Shown here piece after piece: positions 41,937-51,437 of a stretch of 64,000 nt of DNA (position 1 is the stretch's first letter; every line of letters begins with the position of its first letter). Where the stretch lies: assembly GCF_039523335.1 (NCBI RefSeq), contig NZ_BAAAFC010000001.1, forward strand, positions 1,674,001 to 1,738,000, written 5' to 3'. A model generated the notes under the pieces. The model did not search any database. It was not told the DNA's origin and saw only the letters and a program-made list of their open reading frames with translations. The stretch comes from Marinobacter szutsaonensis. Lineage in GTDB: Bacteria; Pseudomonadota; Gammaproteobacteria; Pseudomonadales; Oleiphilaceae. Made by a program: the position numbers and the translations under genes.

Positions 41937-43529
41937 TTAACCGAACTGGTTCATGGTGTTGTCCTTACCACCGGCCTTCAGAGCCGCGTCACCTGCGAAG
42001 AACTCTTTGTGGTCATCACCGATGTTGGAACCGGCCATGTCCTGGTGCTTCACGGTGGCGATACCCTGACGGATTTCCTTGCGCTGGACACCCGCAACGT
42101 AGGCCAGCATGCCTTCGTCGCCGAAGTAGCCCTTGGCCAGGTTGTCGGTGGACAGGGCTGCAGTGTGGTACGTCGGCAGTGTGATCAGGTGGTGGAAGAT
42201 ACCTGCTTCACGGGACGCGTCACGCTGGAAGTTCTGACACCACTGGTCGGCCAGCTGGGCCAGCTCGGTACTGTCGTACTCTTCGCTCATCAGCTTGTCG
42301 CGGTCGTAGGCAGAGACGTCCTTGCCTTCTTCCTTCCAGGCATCGAACACCTGCTGACGGAAGTTCAGGGTCCAGTTGAAGGACGGGCTGTTGTTATAGA
42401 CCAGCTTGGCATCGGGCACCACTTCACGGATGCGGTTAACCATGCCGGCGATCTGGCCAACGTGGGGCTTCTCGGTTTCGATCCACAGCAGGTCAGCGCC
42501 GTTCTGCAGGCTGGTGATGCAGTCCAGGACAACGCGGTCTTCGCCGGTGCCCGGGCGGAACTGGAACAGGCCTGAGGCCAGACGCTTCGGCTTCATCAGC
42601 TTGCCGTTGGACTTGATCACAACGTCACCGTTGTTGATCTCGGAAGCGTCCTCGATGTAGTCGCCGTCCAGGAAGCTGTTGTACTGGTCGCCCAGGTCAC
42701 CCGGCTCGTCGGTAACGGCCAGCTTCTGGGTCAGGCCTGCGCCCAGCGAGTCGGTACGGGCAACGATCACACCGTCGTCAACACCCAGCTCCAGGAACGC
42801 CAGACGCACAGCGTTGATCTTGGACAGGAAGTCGGCGTGCGGAACAGTGACCTTGCCGTCCTGGTGACCACACTGCTTCTCGTCGGATACCTGGTTCTCG
42901 ATCTGGATACAGCAGGCACCGGCTTCGATCATCTTCTTGGCCAGCAGGTAGGTCGCTTCAGCGTTACCGAAACCGGCATCGATGTCAGCAATGATCGGCA
43001 CGATGTGGGTTTCGTGGTTGTCGATCTGCTTGATCAGCTCTTCAGCCTTAGCGGTGTCACCGGCATTCTCAGCTTCTTCCAGGGCGCGGAACAGGTGGTT
43101 CAGTTCCCATGCGTCAGCCTGGCGCAGGAAGGTGTACAGCTCTTCGATCAGGCTGGAAACGGCAGTCTTCTCGTGCATGGACTGGTCAGGCAGCGGACCG
43201 AACTCGGAACGCAGGGCGGCAACCATCCAGCCGGACAGGTACAGGTAACGACGCTTGGTGGTACCGAAGTGCTTCTTGATGGACAGCATTTTCTGCTGAC
43301 CGATGAAGCCGTGCCAGCAGCCCAGGGACTGGGTGTACTGGGAAGTGTCCTTGTCGTAGTTCGCCATGTCCTCGCGCATGATCTTGGCGGTGTACTTGGC
43401 GATGTCCAGACCAGTCTTGAACTTGTTCTGGGCGCGCATGCGAGCGGCGTGCTTCGGGTTGATGGCATTCCAGGTCGGGTGCTGCTTCAACAGGGAAGCG
43501 ATCTGGTCAACGTCTTGTGCGTAGGGCAT
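41937..43529 (-). CDS. aceA: Isocitrate lyase (long form)
   Basis: AceA splits isocitrate to glyoxylate and succinate in the glyoxylate shunt, allowing growth on acetate and fatty acids. The catalytic cysteine motif reads EKQCGHQDGK (KKCGH in many others), with IIADIDAGFGNAEA and QIENQVSDEK before it and NNSPSFNW near the end. The 530-residue length matches the long isocitrate lyases of Pseudomonas, not the 434-residue E. coli type. ATG 43529 follows AAAGGATG at good distance; an ATG at 43538 is also possible. It is divergent from the DUF1538 gene. Confidence 0.95.
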   Translation of the reverse strand: MPYAQDVDQIASLLKQHPTWNAINPKHAARMRAQNKFKTGLDIAKYTAKIMREDMANYDKDTSQYTQSLGCWHGFIGQQKMLSIKKHFGTTKRRYLYLSGWMVAALRSEFGPLPDQSMHEKTAVSSLIEELYTFLRQADAWELNHLFRALEEAENAGDTAKAEELIKQIDNHETHIVPIIADIDAGFGNAEATYLLAKKMIEAGACCIQIENQVSDEKQCGHQDGKVTVPHADFLSKINAVRLAFLELGVDDGVIVARTDSLGAGLTQKLAVTDEPGDLGDQYNSFLDGDYIEDASEINNGDVVIKSNGKLMKPKRLASGLFQFRPGTGEDRVVLDCITSLQNGADLLWIETEKPHVGQIAGMVNRIREVVPDAKLVYNNSPSFNWTLNFRQQVFDAWKEEGKDVSAYDRDKLMSEEYDSTELAQLADQWCQNFQRDASREAGIFHHLITLPTYHTAALSTDNLAKGYFGDEGMLAYVAGVQRKEIRQGIATVKHQDMAGSNIGDDHKEFFAGDAALKAGGKDNTMNQFG

Positions 43530-43829
43530 GGGTCTCATCCTTTCTACGTTGGTTTTCTGATCATGTGCGGAGACGCTTTTCAGCATCAGCCGAAGCCAGC
43601 TTCCTGCTCACTTTATGATCAGCTCGCTGGCGATGAGGAGTACTCTAGTACGTTCAAATTTATAATTGAAATTTATATTATGTATTTTCAGCATTTTTAC
43701 GGTGAATGGCGCAGCTCACTCCGGAACTCACCGGTTTGTTGAGCTCCGTCATTACCACGCAGTCGATGAATGCTAGTATTGATCTGAACGATCAGTACCA
43801 CGAGCAGCGCAGGGCAAAAGGAATTCTCA
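43530..43829. other. Divergent intergenic region aceA / DUF1538
   Basis: This 300-base stretch holds no credible gene. The centre (43651-43700) is very AT-rich and contains two inverted repeats, GTACT-ct-AGTAC at 43640-43651 and TTCAA-n8-TTGAA at 43653-43670, plausible operators for one or both divergent genes. A 79-residue frame beginning at 43706 overlaps the start of the DUF1538 gene and is not supported. Confidence 0.5.
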
Positions 43830-45317
43830 GTGTTCTATCTTCGTGCGTTTACCCATTCGTTGTTGCATGCCCTCAAGAACCTGCTTCCGATCGTGGTCGT
43901 CGTCACCTTCTTTCAACTGACTATCCTGCAGCAGATCCCGGATAATCTCGCCAGCATGGTGCTGGGCCTGCTGATCGTCGCTGTCGGCGTGGCGCTGTTC
44001 CTCCAGGGACTTGAACTGAGCATCTTTCCGGTGGGCAAAAGCCTGTCGAACCAGTTTGCCAGAAAGGGATCGGTCGCAGTCCTGCTCGCCTTCGGATTTG
44101 CCATGGGTTTCTCGGCAGTCATTGCCGAACCGGCCCTCATTGCTGTCGCTGAACAGGCTGAAAGTATCAGCGGGGGGCGGATTGACAGCCTGACACTCAG
44201 AGGACTCGTCGCGGTTTCCGTCGGTCTGGTGGTGGCACTGGGCATCTTCCGGACCATCTTCGGTTATCCGCTGCACTGGTTCATGATCGCTGGCTATATC
44301 ATTGTGGTCATCGTCACCTGGTTTGCGCCGGAGGAAATTGTCGGCCTGGCCTATGATTCCGGTGGCGTCACCACCAACGTGGTTACCGTGCCGCTGGTGG
44401 CCGCCCTGGGCATCGGGCTTGCCGCCTCCATCCGGGGCAGAAATCCCCTGATCGACGGTTTCGGGCTGGTGGCTCTGGCGGTCATGGTGCCCATGATCAC
44501 CGTTCAGGTCTATGGCATGCTGGTTTATTCCGGCAACCCGGATTCCGGAGAACTCATACTCACCAAAGAGACTGACACACCAGCGTCAACCGGCGTAACC
44601 AGCATCCTGCTGGATCTCGTGGAAATGGTCCGGGATGTGCTGCCCATCATTCTGACCGTCCTGATTTTCCAGTACCTGGTCCTGCGCCGGAAGTTGAGCA
44701 ACCCTCGCAAGGTTATATTCGGCTTCACGCTGGTCATTCTCGGCCTGTATGCCTTTGTCGTGGGCCTGAAAATGGGTCTTTTCCCGATTGGTACAAGCAT
44801 GGCCGAGCAACTGACAGCGCGTGGGGACTACGCCTATATTTATCTGTTTGCACTGATGATCGGCTTTGCCACTACCATGGCGGAGCCGGCATTGATCGCC
44901 ATAGGAAAACAGGCAGAAGAGGCCGCCGCCGGTACGCTGGATGGCAACGTCATACGGATACTGGTCGCCGTCGGTGTTGCGGTCGGCATTACCATCGGTG
45001 TGCATCGCATCATTACCGGGGATTCCATCCACTATTACATCATGGCGGGCTATATTCTGGTGATATGCCTCACGGCATTGGCGCCCCGGTATATCGTCGC
45101 CCTGGCCTATGACCTTGGCGGCGTCACCACCTCCGAGGTCACCGTTCCCCTGGTGACAGCATTGGGGATCGGGCTTGCCTCGAGCATCGACGGTCGCAAT
45201 GTCCTGATTGACGGCTTTGGCCTGATCGCATTCGCCTCGATCTACCCTATTGTTACAGTGATGGCCTATGCCATCGTTTCCCAATTCATTTCTGATCGCA
45301 GGAAGGTAACCCAATGA
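43830..45317 (+). CDS. DUF1538 membrane transporter-like protein with internal duplication
   Basis: The 495-residue integral membrane protein has two homologous halves (about 1-240 and 255-495). FPVGKSLSNQFARKG and FPIGTSMAEQLTARG correspond, as do AEPALIAVAEQAE and AEPALIAIGKQAE, and GGVTTNVVTVPLVAALGIGL and GGVTTSEVTVPLVTALGIGL. Such duplicated folds with broken-helix GGVTT motifs suggest a secondary transporter or channel, but the substrate is unknown. The start is GTG at 43830 behind AAAAGGA. It overlaps the PII-like gene by four bases, and a CBS protein gene follows, so activity is probably controlled by nucleotides. Confidence 0.85.
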   Translation: MFYLRAFTHSLLHALKNLLPIVVVVTFFQLTILQQIPDNLASMVLGLLIVAVGVALFLQGLELSIFPVGKSLSNQFARKGSVAVLLAFGFAMGFSAVIAEPALIAVAEQAESISGGRIDSLTLRGLVAVSVGLVVALGIFRTIFGYPLHWFMIAGYIIVVIVTWFAPEEIVGLAYDSGGVTTNVVTVPLVAALGIGLAASIRGRNPLIDGFGLVALAVMVPMITVQVYGMLVYSGNPDSGELILTKETDTPASTGVTSILLDLVEMVRDVLPIILTVLIFQYLVLRRKLSNPRKVIFGFTLVILGLYAFVVGLKMGLFPIGTSMAEQLTARGDYAYIYLFALMIGFATTMAEPALIAIGKQAEEAAAGTLDGNVIRILVAVGVAVGITIGVHRIITGDSIHYYIMAGYILVICLTALAPRYIVALAYDLGGVTTSEVTVPLVTALGIGLASSIDGRNVLIDGFGLIAFASIYPIVTVMAYAIVSQFISDRRKVTQ

Positions 45318-45664
45318 AATTTTCGGCATTGGTAGCAATCGTTCCGGAGGATCTGGAACAGGAATGCATTGATGCGGCACGGGAGCTGGGTGCCGGTGGC
45401 ATGACCGTGCTCTCCGGTCGCGGTATCAGCAACACGACCAGAAAAACCTTCTTTGGCCTGACCTACGACGGCAGCCAGAGTGTGCTGCTCATGGTACTGG
45501 AGAGGGCGCTGTCACTGGAAGTGCTGAAAGCCTTGCAAAAAGTCGTCATGCCCGACCCCAAGGACTCCCAGGGGCTGATTTTCACGGTACCGCTGGAGCA
45601 TCTGGGCGGCATTGACATGGCCCAGGTGGAGAAGTTCGAACAACACCTGAAAGACTCACTCTGA
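45314..45664 (+). CDS. PII-like signalling protein
   Basis: The 116-residue protein keeps the PII fold marks GAGGMTVLSGRGIS (like GMTVTEVRGRG of GlnB) and a beta-alpha-beta order ending GLIFTVPLEHLGGI. The T-loop is altered and no equivalent of the uridylylated tyrosine is seen. Members of this wider family bind adenine nucleotides and gate neighbouring transporters. Four-base overlap with the DUF1538 gene makes that membrane protein the likely partner. Confidence 0.85.
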   Translation: MKFSALVAIVPEDLEQECIDAARELGAGGMTVLSGRGISNTTRKTFFGLTYDGSQSVLLMVLERALSLEVLKALQKVVMPDPKDSQGLIFTVPLEHLGGIDMAQVEKFEQHLKDSL

Positions 45665-45677
45665 TCGGAGAGACACG

Positions 45678-46067
45678 ATGAAACTGGTCAAGGACGTGAT
45701 GATAAGCGACATCATCAGGATTTCCCCCTTCGCCACCCTGCGGGAAGCGTTGTCACTGATGAAACGCCATGACGTGAAATCCCTGGTGGTAGAGCGCCAG
45801 AGTGAGCACGACGCCTGGGGGCTGATAACCTACACCAACGTCCTGAAGGCGGTAGTGGCGGAAGACGGAGACATTGACCTGCTGAACGTCTACGATGTCT
45901 GCGCCAAGCCGGTCATCAGTGTGGGGGAGAGCCTGGCGCTCAGACATGCAGCCAGCCTGATGACCGAGCATGGGGTCAAGCGCCTTCTGGTGCTATCCGA
46001 CAACGAGCTCAAAGGTTTTGTGGTCATGGATGACATCATGCAGGCACTTCTGGAGACCATCGAATAA
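45678..46067 (+). CDS. CBS-domain protein
   Basis: The 129 residues form two CBS motifs: VKDVMISDIIRISPFATLREALSLM with HDVKSLVVE, and VCAKPVISVGESLALRHAA with HGVKRLLVL. Such pairs bind adenosine nucleotides and transmit energy state. It starts 13 bases after the PII-like gene. With DUF1538 and the PII-like protein it makes a three-gene unit with two possible nucleotide sensors for one membrane protein. No catalytic domain is attached. Confidence 0.88.
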   Translation: MKLVKDVMISDIIRISPFATLREALSLMKRHDVKSLVVERQSEHDAWGLITYTNVLKAVVAEDGDIDLLNVYDVCAKPVISVGESLALRHAASLMTEHGVKRLLVLSDNELKGFVVMDDIMQALLETIE

Positions 46068-46087
46068 CCACAGCCGCTTCCCTGCCC

Positions 46088-48061
46088 TCAGGTCTTGCTC
46101 ATGACCATCAGCCGGTCCCCTGCCTGTATGTCCAGATACTGCTTGCGGGGAGGGTTCATCATGAGATGACGCCCGCGCTCATCCGGCGCCGCCCGGAACA
46201 GACCCAAGGCGATTTCCCCCCTGTCAGCCACGATTTTCTCCAGCAAGCGGAAATCGGTGCTGGCGGGTAACGGGTAATCCGCAGGATCCCGGAACTGGAT
46301 TTCCGCACCACCGACGGTGAACAACTCGTCCAGCACTACCCTCAACTCCCGGCGCAACGCAACCTGGGCAAGCACATGACTCAGGATCATCGGGCTGATC
46401 AGCATTTCACTTTTGTGGCCATAGAGCAGGTGTCGGTTGTCCGGATCACTGAGTTCCATGATTACCTGCGGCCGACTCGAAGACTCGGCCAGGATCTCCT
46501 CCAGCTGAAGGTAGCCCACCATGGCCCGGGCATCCGCCTCCTCACCCGAACCGATCCGGTCACTGCTCAGCAACATCACCGTATCATAAGAGGCCGGATC
46601 CAGTTTCCTGAGGTCCTCCTCAACCATGTAGTCCGCTTCCAGCAAGCGCCCGTTCACACTTGCCAGATCAATCCCATAACGGGCAATTTCCCGCTGACGC
46701 TCTTCCAGGGAAATGGCCGAAACCAGATCCAGCTCGAACCTTCGATTCCGGTAGCTGGCGAACTCTGAGGCCAGACTGGCCGCCCGCCGGTTCCAGCCCA
46801 GCACCAGCACTCGGTGCAGGCCGGATCCGGTTCTCACAGACGGTACTGCAGCAGCTCTTTCAATTCTGGCCAGAGCCTCGGCTTTCGGATCCGGGCCGGT
46901 GTGGGCGTAATCCCTGGCCAGCAGCACGATGCGATCTTCGGGCCGAATGACCGTATCCGATGGTGCCATCAGGTCGACCTGCCAGCGCTGTTCTGCGCCG
47001 GGATGCAAAAGACCCAGCACGATGGCATGCGGCCGTTGAGAAGCCAGTTCACCCAGTGTAAGCCCTTCGGCGGTCTCGCCACCGCGCACATAAATCTCGT
47101 TGCCCTCTCCGGCGGTGAGCAGCTCGTTATAGACTTCTGACAGGTTTGGATGCAGAACATTCTGCACCATCAAACGACTGATGGTGGCATCACCAGCCAC
47201 CACCTCCACTGCTCCAGGGTAGGCCCGTTCAATCACCTGCAACTTACGCATATCCTGGATCTCTGCTACCACGAAGGGCAGTGAGCCCCCAAGGTGGCGG
47301 GCTTCAGCAGCAATCGAGAGCAAAGCCTTGACGGTGCCCACATCCGAGGTCAGCAGGCTACCGGCATCCTGCACCTGACTGGGAACAATCACCGCGGCAG
47401 CATCCAGGCAGGCGACCCGGTGAAGGGCTTCCGGCTGGATGGCGGTCCCGCTGCGAAAGATGACCTCGCGGGCCCGCCGACCGACGCCAGGCTCATTGGT
47501 CAACTCATGGACCTGCCCGGCACTGGCTTCCTCCGACAGGACCACAAGGCGAAGTTTCTGGGTATCATGCTTTTCCAGGAAGCGCTGCATCCGACCCGAA
47601 GAACCGAACAGCTCTGCAACCAGCGGCGGGGTCTGGGCTGTCCAACCAAGCACGACAACGTGGTTCTTCAGGGTCACAGGCGTCAGGCCACGCTCGAGGT
47701 CCTCCATCTTGGCGATCAGCCAGCGGGTCAGGATGGCCACCAGGGTACCCATGAACACCACATAGCCGGACACCGTCAACAGGGTGGAAACGATCCGTTG
47801 CCAGGTGCCGACATCGTCTCCCAGGTAGCCCGGATCGGTCAGCCTCAGGAACGCCCACCAGATCGCCGACCCGGCATCCTCGAATTCGCCACCCTGGGGC
47901 ACCACCAGCATTCCGCCAATGAGCGAGATCAGCCCGATGAAAATCCCGACCACCAGCAACTGGAAACCCGCCCCCTTCACCAGCTGGCGCTCTACAATGA
48001 ACTTGACGCGATCAACAACACGAAATGGCAGCATGGGATTCCCTTTGCCTGATTCAGTCAT
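46088..48061 (-). CDS. CASTOR/POLLUX-type ion channel with paired RCK domains
   Basis: The 657-residue protein has two to three N-terminal membrane helices enclosing a pore-like segment LRLTDPGYLGDDVGTW. Long cytoplasmic RCK-type domains follow, with nucleotide folds such as VVVLGWTAQTPPLVAEL and VLVLGWNRRAASLASEF. This is the plan of bacterial relatives of plant CASTOR/POLLUX (DMI1) channels. ATG 48061 has a Shine-Dalgarno that is too close; ATG 48034 (MLPFRVVDRVKF), behind AAAGGGA, is an equally good start. It is convergent with the CBS gene. Permeant ion unknown. Confidence 0.82.
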   Translation of the reverse strand: MTESGKGNPMLPFRVVDRVKFIVERQLVKGAGFQLLVVGIFIGLISLIGGMLVVPQGGEFEDAGSAIWWAFLRLTDPGYLGDDVGTWQRIVSTLLTVSGYVVFMGTLVAILTRWLIAKMEDLERGLTPVTLKNHVVVLGWTAQTPPLVAELFGSSGRMQRFLEKHDTQKLRLVVLSEEASAGQVHELTNEPGVGRRAREVIFRSGTAIQPEALHRVACLDAAAVIVPSQVQDAGSLLTSDVGTVKALLSIAAEARHLGGSLPFVVAEIQDMRKLQVIERAYPGAVEVVAGDATISRLMVQNVLHPNLSEVYNELLTAGEGNEIYVRGGETAEGLTLGELASQRPHAIVLGLLHPGAEQRWQVDLMAPSDTVIRPEDRIVLLARDYAHTGPDPKAEALARIERAAAVPSVRTGSGLHRVLVLGWNRRAASLASEFASYRNRRFELDLVSAISLEERQREIARYGIDLASVNGRLLEADYMVEEDLRKLDPASYDTVMLLSSDRIGSGEEADARAMVGYLQLEEILAESSSRPQVIMELSDPDNRHLLYGHKSEMLISPMILSHVLAQVALRRELRVVLDELFTVGGAEIQFRDPADYPLPASTDFRLLEKIVADRGEIALGLFRAAPDERGRHLMMNPPRKQYLDIQAGDRLMVMSKT

Positions 48062-48101
48062 GCTCCCTTAGGATAGAGCAAAGCGCTCATGGAGGTGAGC
48101 C

Positions 48102-49346
48102 ATGGAAGCCTCAGCTATTCCCGTTTTTAAATCAACAGGCTGGACGGCCCTTCTGGTGATTCTGGTGCTGTTGCCGGGATTCGGCAGGGCGGACACGGCC
48201 CACATCGCCCAACCCTGGCGGGCCGAGGCCGTGGTAGAGGGGCGGGACGAGGCCTACGACAAGGAACGGTTTCTGAATGAACTCACGTTCCGGCACAGCC
48301 AGCCCCTACCCACTGCGGTCGATAACGGTATCCGGGGCACCGGCGGCAGTGTCAGTAGCCGCCGGCTCTATTACGATTTCCGTTTTCGCCAGGACTTCGG
48401 GTTCCGGGATAACCACAACGGCTTCCTGCTGGACATCCAGCGCAGCGAGGATCTGGACGGCGCCTATCAGCGGCAGCTGGTGGGATTCCGGCAGGCGGTA
48501 ACCGACGATACCGAACTCTGGCTGCAGGGCGACGTGTATTCGGACAAGTCCCTGTCCGACATCTATTTCAGCGCCCGCCACCGGGTCACCGACAACCACT
48601 GGATTCATGCCAGCTGGATCCTCCCCGACGCCTACTTCAACAGCAAAACCGACTCCCCGGACGAGTTCGAGACTTTCCCCCACTCCTGGTTTATCCAGTG
48701 GCACCGCGGTGGTGTCGAACCGGACCTGGGCACGACGGTATCCATGACCCTGACGCCCGAATCCTCCTTCATCAGCCGGCAGGAAAGCCTGCAAGTGGAC
48801 AGCGAAAGTGTCCGGGCAGCCTTCAGCCATCGCCAACAGGTCGCCAATTGGCTGATCACAATGGAGGTCGATGGGGAGCGCACCCGCCGGGATTACCGGC
48901 TATTTGCCGAGGGCGAGGACCGGAGCTCCGGTTTCGACCGCAACCATCTCCAGTTGCTCGCTGGAGCAACCTTCACCAGTCACCGATTGCAGCCAGGGTT
49001 CGGGATTGCCTACCGGGACCTGGACGAACAAGGCTTTTTCGGCCGGGCCCTGAACGACGAGGGCCGGATCCGCCGGCGTGAACCGACGGTTTTCGGGGAG
49101 TTTTCCCTGCCTCTCACGCCCGGCGTAAGCCTGCGACCGGCGGTGTACCTGGGACACGCCCACATACGGCAGAGCTTTGAAGAGGAAACCGACAGGGATT
49201 TTGACGGTTTTATTGGAAAACTGGCATTGCCCTTCGAGATGGTTCTCTCCCGTCAAGACGGAGCCGTACTGACCCTGAACCCGACGTTCTACCTTCACGA
49301 ATCGGAATTCGGTGGCGGCAACCTGCAACTGCACTGGCCGCTGTAA
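48102..49346 (+). CDS. Outer-membrane beta-barrel protein, unknown
   Basis: The 414-residue exported protein has a hydrophobic signal (LLVILVLLPGFGRA, cut near residue 30). The mature part alternates amphipathic strands with many aromatics and Arg/Asp pairs (LYYDFRFRQDFGF, GFLLDIQRSEDL, IYFSARHRVTDNHWIHASW), and the protein ends LQLHWPL, fitting an outer-membrane barrel. A good GGAGGTGA ribosome site precedes the ATG. It is divergent from the CASTOR-like gene by about 40 bases and convergent with the SulP gene. I do not recognise a named family or substrate. Confidence 0.65.
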   Translation: MEASAIPVFKSTGWTALLVILVLLPGFGRADTAHIAQPWRAEAVVEGRDEAYDKERFLNELTFRHSQPLPTAVDNGIRGTGGSVSSRRLYYDFRFRQDFGFRDNHNGFLLDIQRSEDLDGAYQRQLVGFRQAVTDDTELWLQGDVYSDKSLSDIYFSARHRVTDNHWIHASWILPDAYFNSKTDSPDEFETFPHSWFIQWHRGGVEPDLGTTVSMTLTPESSFISRQESLQVDSESVRAAFSHRQQVANWLITMEVDGERTRRDYRLFAEGEDRSSGFDRNHLQLLAGATFTSHRLQPGFGIAYRDLDEQGFFGRALNDEGRIRRREPTVFGEFSLPLTPGVSLRPAVYLGHAHIRQSFEEETDRDFDGFIGKLALPFEMVLSRQDGAVLTLNPTFYLHESEFGGGNLQLHWPL

Positions 49347-49380
49347 CTGTAACCGCAGCCACGGTCCCGGTTGAAAGCGC

Positions 49381-51111
49381 TCATCCCCGCTCGGCCCGCA
49401 CCGCAGCCAGAGCCGCATCGAGAGTCGGATAGAACCGGCTGACTCCCTCCTCCGGCTTGATACCGGCCCTGGCCAGGGTTTTCAGGGGCTGGAACTGCAG
49501 GTCGGCAATAACCACCTGGCTGCCACTGTCGCGACAGGTATCGATCAGTTTGGTCAGTGCGGAAAGACCACCGGCATCCAGGATGGTGACGCCGTCCATA
49601 TAGAGAACAAAGCCCCGGGCCTGGCGTGACAACTCCGCCAACTCACCGAAAATCCGGTCGGCAGCGGCAAAGAACAGCGGGCCGTTGATCTTGAATACCT
49701 GCCACCCCTCGGGCAGCTCCTCCCGGGCGATACGCTCGCTTTTAGTGATATCGGTTACCCGGGTCATCTGCGCCATCTCGCGCATGAACAGCACCGCCGC
49801 CAGCAGGACGCCGGTGGTAATGGCTATCACCATGTCCAGGGCCACGGTCAGGCCAAAACAGGTCAGAAACACGAGCACGTCACTGCGGGGGGCAGTTTTC
49901 AGCAGATGCACGGCCTTGGGTGCTTCGCTCATGTTCCAGGCCACCATCACCAGCAAGGCGGCCATGGCCGGCATCGGCAGGTAGGCGAGAACCCCTGCCA
50001 GCGATACCAGCGCCAGCAATACGACGCCGGCATGGATCATCGCCGACACCGGAGATTCGGCGCCGGCTCGGAAGTTAGCAGCGGACCGGGCAATGGCGGC
50101 GGTCGCGGTAATGCCACCGAAGAAAGGCACCACCATGTTGCCCAGGCCCTGCCCCATGAGCTCACTGTTGGCGCTGTGGCGCTTGCCGGACATGCCATCG
50201 AGCACCACCGCACACAGCAGCGATTCGATCGCCCCCAGCATGGCGATGGCAAAAGCGGCAGGCAACAACTCCCTCAGCAGATCCCACGAAAACCCCAGAG
50301 CCTGACCGTCCGGCCCCGGTTGCTGCCAGGGCCAGGCAAATTCAGGCAGGAACGGCGGAATACCCGCGCCCTCGCTGCCATCCGGCAGCAGGTAACTGAA
50401 ACGGGAACCGATGGTCTCGATACCCGCACCGTTGGCATTGAACCACAGGGCCAGAGCACTACCGACCAGCACCGCCGGCAGGTGCGCCGGTACCGGTGTG
50501 CGCAGCCGGGGCCAGATCAGCATGACCGCCAGGGTGGCAAGCGCCACCAGGGTGCTCATGCCATCCACATCAGGCAGCGCCTCGGCCAGTACAGCCAGCT
50601 TGTCCCAGTAATGCTCCGGCATCGCGACCACAGGCAAGCCAAGAAAGTCCTTCACCTGCAGGGTTGCAATGACCACGGCGATGCCGCCGGTAAATCCCAG
50701 GGTGACCGACTCGGGGATATACTCGATGAACCGTCCCAACCGCATGAGGGCCATGATCACCAGGAGGATGCCGGACATCAGGGTCGCCAGTAGCAGCCCA
50801 CCCAGGCCGTATTCCTGGGCAATGGGATAGAGGATGACCACAAACGCCGCAGTCGGGCCGGAAATGCTGTAACGGCTGCCGCCGGTCAGGGCAATGATAA
50901 AACCGGCGATGAACGCGGTATAAAGGCCATACTGGGGCGCGACACCGCTGGCGATGGCCAGGGCCATGGCCAGGGGAATCGCGATGATCCCCACGGTAAT
51001 GCCCGCCATCACGTCCCGGCCGAAGCGTCGCCCGGTATACCGCTCGTTCACACAGGCCTCGCGGAAGGCGTGGGCAATTCGCAGGGAGAAAAGATGGGCG
51101 CGGTGGGGCAT
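49381..51111 (-). CDS. SulP-family anion transporter with STAS domain
   Basis: About 12-14 membrane helices (30-425) carry SulP motifs GITVGIIAIPLAMALAIASGV, GLYTAFIAGFIIALTGGSRYSISGPTAAF-type sequence (here TGGSRYSISGPTAAFV) and MGQGLGNMVVPFFGG. A cytoplasmic STAS domain (about 455-560) follows, with LYMDGVTILDAGGLSAL. SulP proteins move sulfate, bicarbonate or other anions; nothing adjacent decides which. The 576 residues are normal. The divergent upstream region contains inverted repeats and the gene for a ribbon-helix-helix protein. Confidence 0.9.
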   Translation of the reverse strand: MPHRAHLFSLRIAHAFREACVNERYTGRRFGRDVMAGITVGIIAIPLAMALAIASGVAPQYGLYTAFIAGFIIALTGGSRYSISGPTAAFVVILYPIAQEYGLGGLLLATLMSGILLVIMALMRLGRFIEYIPESVTLGFTGGIAVVIATLQVKDFLGLPVVAMPEHYWDKLAVLAEALPDVDGMSTLVALATLAVMLIWPRLRTPVPAHLPAVLVGSALALWFNANGAGIETIGSRFSYLLPDGSEGAGIPPFLPEFAWPWQQPGPDGQALGFSWDLLRELLPAAFAIAMLGAIESLLCAVVLDGMSGKRHSANSELMGQGLGNMVVPFFGGITATAAIARSAANFRAGAESPVSAMIHAGVVLLALVSLAGVLAYLPMPAMAALLVMVAWNMSEAPKAVHLLKTAPRSDVLVFLTCFGLTVALDMVIAITTGVLLAAVLFMREMAQMTRVTDITKSERIAREELPEGWQVFKINGPLFFAAADRIFGELAELSRQARGFVLYMDGVTILDAGGLSALTKLIDTCRDSGSQVVIADLQFQPLKTLARAGIKPEEGVSRFYPTLDAALAAVRAERG

Positions 51112-51133
51112 GAACGGTAACTCGACTTCTGAA

Positions 51134-51191
51134 ATGTATGGTTTACATTATATGCTCATAATCTGTACATTCAATGTTAATCAAATTAACA
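51134..51191. promoter_or_regulatory. Two inverted repeats between SulP and the RHH gene
   Basis: ATGTA-n5-TACAT (51134-51148) and TGTTAAT-caa-ATTAACA (51175-51191) lie in an AT-rich 120-base divergent spacer. Either could bind the small ribbon-helix-helix protein encoded at 51232, which would then regulate both itself and the transporter. Confidence 0.5.
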
Positions 51192-51231
51192 TACCAACCA
51201 CTCAATCGCTGAAACAGGGTCCGAACACACC

Positions 51232-51414
51232 ATGGAAAAACGCACCGCACGGCTGACACTCCTGATCGATCCGGAAAAAAAAGCCGCGTTTGAAGCCCTC
51301 TGCAAGCAGGAAGACGTCACGCCCTCCCAGAAGGTCCGCCAGTTCATCCGCGAATACGTGGAATCGAAACTGGGGCCGGACTGGCGTGAACAGGAACAGC
51401 AGAAAACCGACTGA
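51232..51414 (+). CDS. Small ribbon-helix-helix (CopG-like) protein
   Basis: The 60-residue protein starts with a beta-strand RTARLTLLIDPEKKAAF followed by two helices (ALCKQEDVTPSQKVRQFIREYVESKL), the ribbon-helix-helix plan of CopG/Arc-type DNA binders. No toxin gene follows; the next gene encodes a lipoprotein. The divergent position relative to the SulP gene and the palindromes between them suggest a local transcriptional regulator. Confidence 0.75.
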   Translation: MEKRTARLTLLIDPEKKAAFEALCKQEDVTPSQKVRQFIREYVESKLGPDWREQEQQKTD

Positions 51415-51437
51415 GCCAAAGGCCGTATACTCTGGTT

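Noticed and set aside
43706..43945. 79-residue frame upstream of the DUF1538 gene
   Set aside because: It overlaps the first 116 bases of a well-supported gene in another frame, and its sequence has no recognisable features.
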